Shown here: positions 18,659 to 26,422 of the stretch, one piece after another
How the letters are laid out: every line of letters starts with the position of its first letter
Position numbering within the stretch: the stretch's first letter is position 1
Assembly: GCA_021298315.1 (NCBI GenBank)
Contig: JAJTFC010000045.1
Span: forward strand, 29,207-93,206
Direction of reading: 5' to 3'
DNA length: 64,000 nt
Source of the DNA: Planctomycetaceae bacterium
GTDB taxonomy: Bacteria; Planctomycetota; Planctomycetia; Pirellulales; Pirellulaceae
Translations under genes and position numbers: made by a program
The notes under the pieces: model-generated
Seen by the model: only the letters and a program-made list of their open reading frames with translations
Database searches by the model: none
Told to the model about the DNA's origin: nothing

Positions 18659-19249
18659 GTGAATCAGAACATCCTACGTCCAGCAGCTTTCCTTTTAGGG
18701 TTTTTGATCAAAGGATTGGTCAGAACCCTCGATGCTCGCGTGGCCGATTACTTAGACGATACCGATGTGACGACCGATCGATTCACGTCGCCGGCGATCT
18801 ATATTTTTTGGCACGAAAATATACTCCTGCCATTCGTCACCCGAAGTCGCCATGGAATGACCCTTCTTGTAAGTCAGCATCGAGACGCGAATTGGCTTGA
18901 TTGGATGGCGCAGGATTTTGCATACCATACCGTCCGTGGATCATCGACCAAAGGCGGACTCAAGGCGATCCTTCAGTACCGAAAGGAGCATCAAAACAGC
19001 AGTCTTGTCGTGACCCCCGATGGCCCCAAAGGCCCCCGCAGGGTTCTAGCTCCCGGTTGTATCCAGCTCAGTTCGCTGCTTCAAAATGGTATCGAAGAAC
19101 ACCGCTTGTGGGTCGAAAACGCTGTGCATCGACTTACCTACGAAGCCGAATGCTGGGCCCTTGATGGACTACCGCGAGAGCGTGAACGTTCGTTGCACGC
19201 GGCTTTGCAAGGTACCTGCGCAATCATCGGCAGCCTTGGTCTTGAATGA
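18659..19249 (+). CDS. DUF374 lysophospholipid acyltransferase-like protein with an apparent internal in-frame deletion
   Basis: The 196-residue protein (GTG start) matches DUF374 proteins related to glycerolipid/lipid A acyltransferases. The first 140 residues are typical: YIFWHENILLPF with the catalytic HxxxxxP-like motif, SQHRDANWLDW, VRGSSTKGG and TPDGPKGPRRVLAPG. Family members then continue with a Gly-x-Pro...Pro...SWDrf...P.P block. Here IQLSSLLQ (near 19085) jumps straight to NGIEEHRLWVENAVHRLTYEAE, which resembles the C-terminal helix of planctomycete homologues. About 45-60 residues therefore seem to be missing without loss of frame. Activity is doubtful. The deletion call rests on recalled family architecture rather than an alignment. 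Confidence 0.7.
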   Translation: MNQNILRPAAFLLGFLIKGLVRTLDARVADYLDDTDVTTDRFTSPAIYIFWHENILLPFVTRSRHGMTLLVSQHRDANWLDWMAQDFAYHTVRGSSTKGGLKAILQYRKEHQNSSLVVTPDGPKGPRRVLAPGCIQLSSLLQNGIEEHRLWVENAVHRLTYEAECWALDGLPRERERSLHAALQGTCAIIGSLGLE

Positions 19250-19255
19250 CCCACT

Positions 19256-21085
19256 CTACTGCTTGGGGCGTTCATATTGGTAATCGAGCGTACCTTCGGC
19301 CAGTTTGCAATCCTTGATCGCTTCGAGCAATCGTTTGCGATCAACCTCTTTGGCAGGCAGATCGAGATTCTTCGATAGTGCATAAACAGTGATGTGGTAG
19401 GTTTTAACGCCAGGCCCTTTCGAGCACATCGGATCGTATTCGTTGCGTTTTTTGTCATTTAGCCCAAGCGTCCCTTCAGGCTTCTTGTTTTGTCCTATCC
19501 CAGTTGCAGTCGCTGGTACATTGTAAACGAGCCAATAAGACTTCTGTTGATCGGGAGCCTCATGCCATAGTGACACGGCGATCGACTTAGTTCCCTCAGG
19601 AAGATTTTCCCAAGCTACCGCAGGGGATTGTCCCGAACCATCGCAGGTGCAATCCTTCACGAGCATCCCTCGACCATCCAACGAACCGCTGGCAACCTTG
19701 ATCGTTCCCGCTTGAACTTTCGCACGATCAGACGTTGAATTATTCGGTTCTTTCGGTGGCTGAGCATCGCGTGGAGGTCGATTTTCGCGTGGAGGCTGAC
19801 CATCGCGTGGTGGCCTGTCATTGCGTGGCGGAGGCTGAGCACCTGGGCCGCCACCCCGTCGACCGCCCCTATTTTGGTAGTTCTCCTTGGTCAATTTGCC
19901 GTTGGGATCTTGAAACTCGAATGCGACCGCGCCATTGTCTTGCAGTTTATACCGCACGTAGCCTTTGCGTCCTGAGACCTCGTAGGTCAACTGAAAACTC
20001 TTCGGTGCGGTCTCTTCTAAACCTACGATTTTGGCTCCTCGCATGGGTGGTAAAGCGGGTCTTGGACTCTCGGCCCTAGGCTGAGGATCCACTTGGCCAT
20101 CGCGCTCGACAACCTGACCGTAGAATCCACCATTGATGTAAGGGTACTTCTTAGTGGCGTGATAATGGTAATTTCCCTGCTGATCCTTGTGACCATTCAT
20201 CCAATCCAAGGGTTGGTTGTCTTGCGCATCTTGATAACCGTAAATGGGATATCCATCGAGGGCATAAGCTATCGGCTTGCCTTTACCAACAATAGGTTCC
20301 AGATGGATCGGAGCTATATGATAGTGGTAGTCATCGGCTCGACCGCAGTGGCCCCCCCACTGATCGAGTTCCCCTGCCAGAAGCGTATCGGTCTTGCCAT
20401 CGTTCTTGATTGGATTGAAAATCGGAACACCGTTGACCGCAAGAGCGATGGCACCTTGGAAAAAATTATCTTTGGCCGACATCGGCTTTTGAGCCGGTTT
20501 GGGATGCAAGGGAATACGCCACGCATTGCGGCCTGTGTAAGCTTGAGGCAAGGGGACTTGTTGCTGCCAAGCGGTGATGCCAACCATCATCTGATGGTCA
20601 GGAATACCGTTGGATTCGACATAGAAAAAGTCGCTATCCCATCTGAGTCCAAGCGTCTTTTCGAAGGGCTTAAAATGTTCATGCATCGCTGGAGCATCCT
20701 CGGCTGCGAAAAATTCCGCAGTTGGATCCAGGACCGGTTCTACTTCGATTTTCACGAAGCGGACGGATTTGCTCTCGTTGATCTTTCGAATGTCTTCCAG
20801 TCGGTCGGTGATCCATTTGCTATCGGCTTGGATCAGATCCGCTCGTGGAACCTCCAACACCTTTCCGCCACCGGTCTCAAACTTGGAAATGCTCTCGTCG
20901 GCAGAAAGGAAACTACCGTGGAAGTGCCGACCGGTCTTTGCGATCGTCCATGTCGACTTGCTTGGAGCGACCGAGCCAGACGGACCGTGTCCTCCTTCAT
21001 GTGCAGCACCGTAACCTGCGAACATGACGCAGCCAGCAAGCGCAGCGACTAAAAAAGCTGAGGTTTTAGCGTTTCTTGTTCTCAT
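19256..21085 (-). CDS. Secreted YHYH-domain protein with C-terminal PEBP/YbhB-like domain
   Basis: The product has about 609 residues and an N-terminal signal peptide (FLVAALAGCVMFAGYGAAHE). The second of two adjacent ATGs is preferred for spacing to GTAGGA. Residues about 50-340 include the YHYH domain, with DDYHYHIAP and GNYHYHATKK (two copies of the motif) and a run of conserved His. A linker of Pro/Arg-rich repeats (PPRDGQPPRENRPPRDAQPP) at about 410-440 leads to a C-terminal domain resembling the phosphatidylethanolamine-binding/YbhB family (KVASGSLDGRGM, AVAWENLPEGTKSIAV). It is the last gene of the sigma-factor-led operon. YHYH function is not established; metal binding by the histidines is plausible. 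Confidence 0.82.
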   Translation of the reverse strand: MRTRNAKTSAFLVAALAGCVMFAGYGAAHEGGHGPSGSVAPSKSTWTIAKTGRHFHGSFLSADESISKFETGGGKVLEVPRADLIQADSKWITDRLEDIRKINESKSVRFVKIEVEPVLDPTAEFFAAEDAPAMHEHFKPFEKTLGLRWDSDFFYVESNGIPDHQMMVGITAWQQQVPLPQAYTGRNAWRIPLHPKPAQKPMSAKDNFFQGAIALAVNGVPIFNPIKNDGKTDTLLAGELDQWGGHCGRADDYHYHIAPIHLEPIVGKGKPIAYALDGYPIYGYQDAQDNQPLDWMNGHKDQQGNYHYHATKKYPYINGGFYGQVVERDGQVDPQPRAESPRPALPPMRGAKIVGLEETAPKSFQLTYEVSGRKGYVRYKLQDNGAVAFEFQDPNGKLTKENYQNRGGRRGGGPGAQPPPRNDRPPRDGQPPRENRPPRDAQPPKEPNNSTSDRAKVQAGTIKVASGSLDGRGMLVKDCTCDGSGQSPAVAWENLPEGTKSIAVSLWHEAPDQQKSYWLVYNVPATATGIGQNKKPEGTLGLNDKKRNEYDPMCSKGPGVKTYHITVYALSKNLDLPAKEVDRKRLLEAIKDCKLAEGTLDYQYERPKQ

Positions 21086-21131
21086 CATTCCTACTCTTCG
21101 TATGGGTTTAGAGTCGATCGTGTTTTAGGGA

Positions 21132-22562
21132 TTAAAAAGCACCCGGCTTCGCAGGAGCCTTGTTGTTCTTCCCACCTCGTTTGCGCGGTTCGGGTGGGTT
21201 GTTGGGATTGAAATCGGGGTTTTTCGTTGGGAATTGCGCATTGACTTGGGCCAGATACTTTTCGAGCCGTTGATGCAAATCCTGAGCTTGGGAAGTCGCT
21301 TGATTGGCCAAATTTTTGCGTTCGCTCAAATCGTCTTTGAGGTTGTAGAGTTCCTCTCTTCCATCTTCGTAGAAGTGGATTAGCTTCCAATCGCCAACAC
21401 GAATCGAGGATTGCGGACCACCTTCACCTTGGTAATGGGGAAAGTGAAATACAAGTCCCTCGTTGGGTCTCTGCACGCTCCCGTTTCCACCGTTGCTTAC
21501 GATCTCGGCGATGCTTCCTCCTTCGATGCGAGCGGGAAGTTTCGAGCGATCGATTCGAGACCATTGGCAGAAGGTTGGGAATAAATCATAGCCGACAATC
21601 GGAGTATGACTCCACGAGTTGGCCTCAACGCCTGGCCCTGCGATGATAAACGGGATTCGAATTCCTCCTTCCCAAACCCCACCTTTGCCACCGTGCAGTC
21701 CGGAACGTCTTCCACCAGCTTGGCCGCCACCACCTCCGCCTCCCGAACCGTTATCGGACATATAAATGATGATGGTGTTCTTGGCTAATCCGAGCCGATC
21801 AATCGAATCGATGACTTTGCCTACTCCGGTATCGAGATCTTCGGTGATAGCGGCCGTGGTGATTCGTTTTTCGTTCTCTCCAGACATCTTGGCTTGATAT
21901 TTGGCAAGCGTAGCCTTATTGGCGTTCTCGCTTGCATGAAGTGCATTCCAAGAAAGCTGGATATAAAAAGGCTTACCTGCTTTCATGCTCTTTTGCATGA
22001 ACTCCTCAGCCCTCTGGGCCATGCCGAAGATGTCGACTGGATTGGGATCCTGAAACTTGAAGGCTTGTTCGTTGCCTGTATCCCCATCGTGCTCGTCGTA
22101 ACCATGTTCACCGGGGCCACCTCCACTGATGTGCCACTTTCCATAATGGGCCGTCGCGTAACCGGCACCTCGAAGCATCTCACCGATGGTGGTCTCCGAA
22201 GCAGCGATGCTTTTGATGAGCCTAGGTTCAATGAGTTTCTGCCCTGTTTCTGCAGGTGCCGCTTTGGTCCAGTGCAACTGCGCAGGACTCTTGCCGGTTT
22301 GCAAACTAATCCTCGTCGGTGAGCATACCGGGGCAGGGCAATAAGCGTTTGAGAAACGCATGCCTCGAGCAGCGAGGCGTTCAAGGTTCGGAGTGTAAAA
22401 GAGCTGTCCTTTGGAAGCTGGGACTTCTGGATGCATAGGAACCGATAAGCCATCCCAGCCCTGATCGTCCGAGAGCATCAGTACGATGTTGGGTCTCTCG
22501 TCGGCTCGAATCCGTCCACAACAAAGCAGAGCGAGGAAGAGTATGGAAAGAATTCGGCGCAT
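21132..22562 (-). CDS. Secreted type I (formylglycine) sulfatase
   Basis: The 476-residue product starts at 22562 with signal peptide MRRILSILFLALLCCGRIRA; the frame is open a further 134 codons upstream into the preceding gene, but the signal peptide fixes the start. Sulfatase hallmarks: MLSDDQGWDG (Ca-binding Asp pair), the CSPTR motif whose Cys becomes formylglycine, HYGKWHISGG, and YMSDNGS. A Gly run and GLHGGKGGVWEGGIRIP follow, typical of arylsulfatase-A-like enzymes. The C-terminal 30 residues are Pro/Asn/Lys-rich. It probably removes sulfate from algal or mucin-like polysaccharide in the periplasm or outside the cell, and it needs a formylglycine-generating enzyme, which this window does not encode. 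Confidence 0.93.
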   Translation of the reverse strand: MRRILSILFLALLCCGRIRADERPNIVLMLSDDQGWDGLSVPMHPEVPASKGQLFYTPNLERLAARGMRFSNAYCPAPVCSPTRISLQTGKSPAQLHWTKAAPAETGQKLIEPRLIKSIAASETTIGEMLRGAGYATAHYGKWHISGGGPGEHGYDEHDGDTGNEQAFKFQDPNPVDIFGMAQRAEEFMQKSMKAGKPFYIQLSWNALHASENANKATLAKYQAKMSGENEKRITTAAITEDLDTGVGKVIDSIDRLGLAKNTIIIYMSDNGSGGGGGGGQAGGRRSGLHGGKGGVWEGGIRIPFIIAGPGVEANSWSHTPIVGYDLFPTFCQWSRIDRSKLPARIEGGSIAEIVSNGGNGSVQRPNEGLVFHFPHYQGEGGPQSSIRVGDWKLIHFYEDGREELYNLKDDLSERKNLANQATSQAQDLHQRLEKYLAQVNAQFPTKNPDFNPNNPPEPRKRGGKNNKAPAKPGAF

Positions 22563-22593
22563 AGATAACATACCTTCGACTGGGTGTTGCATA

Positions 22594-23112
22594 CTACTTC
22601 GGATGAACTTCGTAGGTGTAGCTGACCTCGCCATTGCGTCGACGAGCGTCTTCGTCTTTGGGCAAGTAAGAGCGAACGTAGTCGACTCGGCTTTGCTCCG
22701 GAGAAACTCGGATGCGAATATGTCCGGAACTCGGCTGAATCTCACCGCTAAGGTATCCATACTCGGCTGCGGTGCGAGTGTTCCCAAGTCGGGAGTGGCT
22801 TGGCTGAGGAACTTCCTGATAAACGATTCCGTCAAGATCCTGCTTGGCAAAAATGTGATCATGACCATGGAATACGATTTGGACTCCGTGATCGATAAGC
22901 AATTGATGAATCGGTTTTTCCCAACCTGGTCGGTATTTATCGAATTCATATTTGCCATCAGCACTCTTTCGGTTTGGATTGTTGTTGGGGTTTGGCTTAT
23001 CGTTTCTACGAGGTTTCGCCGGATCCTGCGCGAGCAATAAGGATGAAAAGCAGATGGCTGCGATTGAAAACACGACCGGTCGCATCCGGGATCTTTTTAA
23101 AATCTTGAACAT
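22594..23112 (-). pseudogene. Metallophosphoesterase remnant: signal peptide joined to the C-terminal third
   Basis: The 172-residue frame has a signal peptide (MRPVVFSIAAICFSSLLLAQ), an Asn/Pro-rich linker to about residue 50, then YRPGWEKPIHQLLIDHGVQIVFHGHDHIFAKQ and QEVPQPSH, typical of the C-terminal part of calcineurin-like phosphoesterases (about 400-500 residues). The N-terminal DxH, GDxxD and GNH motifs that complete the metal site are absent; only GHDH remains. The join lies near 22950 and keeps the frame. The product is therefore probably inactive. It sits in the operon between the anchored protein and the sulfatase. A naturally short paralogue is an alternative. Confidence 0.7.
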
Positions 23113-23172
23113 GCCCGCAGGACTCCAGAAAATCGAATCGGTGTTTGGCGAAAACCAACAGAAAAGAAAAAC

Positions 23173-23967
23173 CTACTTAGGGGGGCCGCGCCTGTCACCT
23201 CGCGGTGGTTGCTCAGGAACGACGTTGTTGAGATTGGTAAAGTCCATGCGTTCTTTTCCGTCGGGTGCTGCATCGACGCGTTTGCGGAACAGCACCAGAT
23301 TATCGAGCTTAACGTCATCCGACCAAATGAACTTGGCTCCTTGGAAATCGTTGTCGTAGTAGGGTTGCTTTGGTTTAACCTCTTCTTCACTGTATTCTTT
23401 GGCTTTTGGCCACGAACTATCGTCATAGTCGACCGCGAACCAATTCTCTGGCAAAGGTGAATTCTCGACGCGTGGATTCTTGGTGTCCCCACCGACCGGT
23501 CCTGTCGAGAAGGCTTTGGCTTTCCAAGTTGCATCGGTGATGGTTCCGTCTGCAAACTTAAGGATAAATCCTCCATCACCGATGTTGGTGTTGGCATACT
23601 CCATTCCAGTTTTGGGATCTGCGTTGTCGCGTGCCATCACTGCGATCGTCATCGGATAACTCGGGAGCAAATCCACGCTGATGACGTTATGGGGAATGAA
23701 TTTGATCGAGTCGACGACGGTCACTTCGCCATTGATGTAAAGCATGAACCAATTGTCGGCATAAATATTCGCACGAATCGTATCTGCCATCGAAGGCTTT
23801 CGAATTTTACCCGTCGGCTTTGGTTTATTCGGATCCTGCGCGATCGAAGACAGGACCAACGATGCGACGAACCAAGTTGCCAGCAATAGGACAAGCGAAA
23901 CACCTGCCAGTAGGGGGCGCCTGCGCTGGTATTGCAGGCCAGTCATCCAAATCGATTTGCTAGTCAT
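23173..23967 (-). CDS. Membrane-anchored/secreted protein of unknown function in the ECF sigma operon
   Basis: The 264-residue protein has an N-terminal hydrophobic segment at about 20-43 (LLAGVSLVLLLATWFVASLVLSS) after a basic stretch, serving as anchor or signal. The rest is predicted beta-rich and resembles a galactose-binding-like fold (DNWFMLYINGE, TIAVMARDNA, GGFILKFADGTITD, NWFAVDYDDSSWPKA). Such domains often bind carbohydrate, but no residue-level assignment is possible. Its ATG overlaps the anti-sigma stop as ATGA, implying coupled translation. Confidence 0.7.
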   Translation of the reverse strand: MTSKSIWMTGLQYQRRRPLLAGVSLVLLLATWFVASLVLSSIAQDPNKPKPTGKIRKPSMADTIRANIYADNWFMLYINGEVTVVDSIKFIPHNVISVDLLPSYPMTIAVMARDNADPKTGMEYANTNIGDGGFILKFADGTITDATWKAKAFSTGPVGGDTKNPRVENSPLPENWFAVDYDDSSWPKAKEYSEEEVKPKQPYYDNDFQGAKFIWSDDVKLDNLVLFRKRVDAAPDGKERMDFTNLNNVVPEQPPRGDRRGPPK

Positions 23968-24962
23968 TTCTGCTCGGTATCCTCATCGATAACGTCTTGA
24001 TCAGAAGGGTGGTGATAAGCGTGGCTAAAAAAGTTATCCGGTAACGAAAGCTCATCCAGGAGAATCAATCGGACCGTGAGTCTTTCAGGACCGTAAGGCA
24101 TTTCGACGAATCGAAATTGCGCGATTCGACCACTTTGCTTGCCGTATTGGATCTCGATTCGTTTTGGCCCCCGCTCGCCTGATTTTTTGGTGGCGATAAG
24201 CATCGCTTCTTGCTCCTCGAACTGCTCGTTCGATGCGGCCGCTACAATCTGAACCGCATAAGCCTTTTGAATCCGCTCTAAGCCTTGCGATAGATTCCCA
24301 AGCGGAATCGAGTGCTCATGACCTGGCAGGTCTCGATTGAATCGCTGAGTGTCACTGCTGATACGCACCGGGCCACTCGGAGCGATTGCCCAGCCGATTT
24401 GACCGTCACTCCCTGTGACAAACCGCAAGGCATCATCGACGAACCGCATCAGAACGAATTGATCCAACCCGCGTACGTAGAGTTTTGCACCCTCGAGAGT
24501 CGGCTTGGGCGGGCGTGTGCGATCGTACTTGTCCATTTGCTTTTTGCTAGGCAACACCACCTGCTCGACATCGATACGGTAGAGCCTATCCCCCTTAGAA
24601 AGAGATTTGAGCATCCTGCTAAACTCTTCAGAGGCACTGAGTTGATTGCGGTTCGACAGCAGAAATAAACCCATCAGCAAAAGGATCGATGTCGCCAGGA
24701 CGACTACGACCGACCGCCATCGAATGGCCCCCTTTGAAAAACCAACTTGCGATTCAGCAAGGCTTACCGATTCGTTTTTGGGACCCTCATTTACAACCTT
24801 ACCCAATGCATGACGGAGGCTTTCGTCAAGCAATGTAGCTTGGACAAACTCCTGCCGTAACTCATTGGAGTCTTTCAAGCTATGCTCGAATACCTGAAGC
24901 TCAGTTTCGGTGATTTGGCCATCGAGGTAACGATGGATAAGCTCAAGATCATTAGGATTCAC
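23964..24962 (-). CDS. Anti-sigma factor-like transmembrane protein
   Basis: The 332-residue product starts at a GTG (24962) that overlaps the sigma gene stop as GTGA, indicating coupled translation. The N-terminal 60 residues (DLELIHRYLDGQITETELQVFE, then LRQEFVQATLLDESLRHAL) match the helical domain common in planctomycete anti-sigma/FecR-like proteins. One membrane span lies near 88-108 (VVVVLATSILLLMGLFLLSN). The C-terminal 220 residues are predicted extracytoplasmic with no recognised domain. It presumably sequesters the ECF sigma encoded upstream and releases it on an envelope signal. If the sigma gene is really truncated, that circuit is broken. Confidence 0.75.
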   Translation of the reverse strand: MNPNDLELIHRYLDGQITETELQVFEHSLKDSNELRQEFVQATLLDESLRHALGKVVNEGPKNESVSLAESQVGFSKGAIRWRSVVVVLATSILLLMGLFLLSNRNQLSASEEFSRMLKSLSKGDRLYRIDVEQVVLPSKKQMDKYDRTRPPKPTLEGAKLYVRGLDQFVLMRFVDDALRFVTGSDGQIGWAIAPSGPVRISSDTQRFNRDLPGHEHSIPLGNLSQGLERIQKAYAVQIVAAASNEQFEEQEAMLIATKKSGERGPKRIEIQYGKQSGRIAQFRFVEMPYGPERLTVRLILLDELSLPDNFFSHAYHHPSDQDVIDEDTEQK

Positions 24963-25471
24963 AGCGAGCCTCCATCGAGTTGAACATGCCTCTGAATGCA
25001 ATCTTTGAGCTGCTCGCGGATCCGCTGAAGAGCTTTGGCTACACCGTTGGGCGACCCGCCGAGCCACTGAGCGATCTGAGCCGGCTTTTGGTTCTCACTG
25101 TAACGAGCCTGGCACAACTCCTTAGCCCTCGCATCGAGCTTATCTACACAAGTTTGCAGATGCTCCAAACGGTGCAATTCGGATGTTGATATCTTTGAGA
25201 AGTCCTCGGAAAGCAGATCGATGATCGAATCGGAGAAACGTAGGCGATCTCGGTGCAGGGTTCGAAAGTACAGGCGGACTTGATTGCGTGCGACACCAAT
25301 GGCCCAGGCTGCAAAAGGCTGCGAAGGGTCGTAACGGTCAAAGGACTCCAAGACCGCGATGGCGATGTCCTGCATCAGGTCATCGCGCGCTCAGTAATCG
25401 CGAACCATCGCACTGACAAAGCTCGAAACGAGCGGCTGAGCGATCGTCCATTGCCTCATTGCGTTTTTCAT
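24959..25471 (-). pseudogene. ECF RNA polymerase sigma factor with an in-frame stop codon
   Basis: Read from an ATG at 25471 (a GTG at 25486 is also possible), the protein is MKNAMRQWTIAQPLVSSFVSAMVRDY, then TGA at 25391-25393, then ARDDLMQDIAIAV and the rest of sigma region 2 (DRYDPSQPFAAWAIGVARNQV) and region 4 (AQIAQWLGGSPNGVAKALQRI) to 24959. Frame is kept on both sides, so this is a point nonsense, perhaps CGA to TGA. Reinitiation at the ATG at 25375 would give a 138-residue protein lacking the start of region 2. The gene heads a run of six minus-strand genes to 19256. Sequencing error, decay, or a reinitiating short form all fit. Confidence 0.8.
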
Positions 25472-25658
25472 CGATTCGTCGACCACAGCTTGCGCTCCCG
25501 CGTCCCGGCCAGCTCAAATCAAGTCGGAGTCCAATCTCATACGACTCCGACCCCGAAAATCCTTACCTGCTATTTGTCTTTAACCCAGGATGGGAGATTA
25601 TGACTTGCAAAGCATCAAAATTCCGCAGGATTTTTTCCTGAAGGGAGCTCAGTCAAGC

Positions 25659-26399
25659 TTACAGATCATCTGCTTTGGGCAATTCATCGAGCGACCCGAT
25701 ACCTGCGATCTCCAAGAATCGCTCGGTCGTGTAAAAACCGTTTTCCTCGATTCGGATGAGCCCTCGACGCTGGAGCTGGGACAAGATGGCTCCGATCCCC
25801 TGGCCAAGCTGGCTTTCCATCTGCTGACGATCGATTCCAGGTTGATAGGCAACCAGTGAAAGGCAATCGATCGCCCCTTGAGAAAGCACCGACTCCTTGG
25901 GGGCTCCCCATTTAAGCCCATCGATGACTGCATCTAAGTCAGACGTGATTGCCAGTCGGAATCCATCTTGGTCTTGCGATACTCGAACCGCACTGTTTTG
26001 GCCTTCAAGATGGGAATTGAGTTGCTCGATACCTTGGAGAATCTCGGCCTCTGAGAACTCCTTCATCGCGAGCTTGAGCTGCTCAAGACTCACCGACTGT
26101 CCATCGCGAGTCCCAACAAAAAGAATGGACTCGATGATTGAAGATACTGTCACCGGGATCCCATCGGTTTCTCCGTGGATCGCGATACTGCCTTGGAAAT
26201 CCGGAGCGTTTTGATTGTCTTGCGACGGTCTTACAACACCAAGCGTCTGAGAATGACCTTGGATGACATTCGCGTAGACGCTCCCAAGTTCTTCAAGGGA
26301 AAAGAACTGGGTTTCTTCTCCCGAATCCACCTCGGAGGCGTCGTTGGTTGGATCGGCTTCTCGATGATTCCAACCCGAGTCGGGTATGCGTCCTTGCAT
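25659..26399 (-). CDS. scpB: Segregation and condensation protein B
   Basis: ScpB pairs with ScpA and SMC in chromosome condensation. The 246-residue protein has the two winged-helix domains of the family: SIIESILFVGTRDGQSVSLEQLK near 86-108 and LSQGAIDCLSLVAYQPGIDRQQ near 173-194, followed by RRGLIRI and TERFLEIAGIGSLDELP. An acidic N-terminal extension of about 80 residues is unusual but common in planctomycete members. It starts 23 bp after the DUF1598 gene and is likely co-transcribed. scpA is not in the window. Confidence 0.92.
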   Translation of the reverse strand: MQGRIPDSGWNHREADPTNDASEVDSGEETQFFSLEELGSVYANVIQGHSQTLGVVRPSQDNQNAPDFQGSIAIHGETDGIPVTVSSIIESILFVGTRDGQSVSLEQLKLAMKEFSEAEILQGIEQLNSHLEGQNSAVRVSQDQDGFRLAITSDLDAVIDGLKWGAPKESVLSQGAIDCLSLVAYQPGIDRQQMESQLGQGIGAILSQLQRRGLIRIEENGFYTTERFLEIAGIGSLDELPKADDL

Positions 26400-26422
26400 G
26401 CAAACAGATCCGCTTTTTGAGT

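Noticed and set aside
20093..21052. 319-codon plus-strand frame
   Set aside because: It lies opposite the YHYH gene, which has a signal peptide and clear domains; the plus frame shows no family features.
25625..25645. CAGGA/TCCTG dyad after scpB as a terminator
   Set aside because: The stem is only 5 bp and the position is not distinctive enough.
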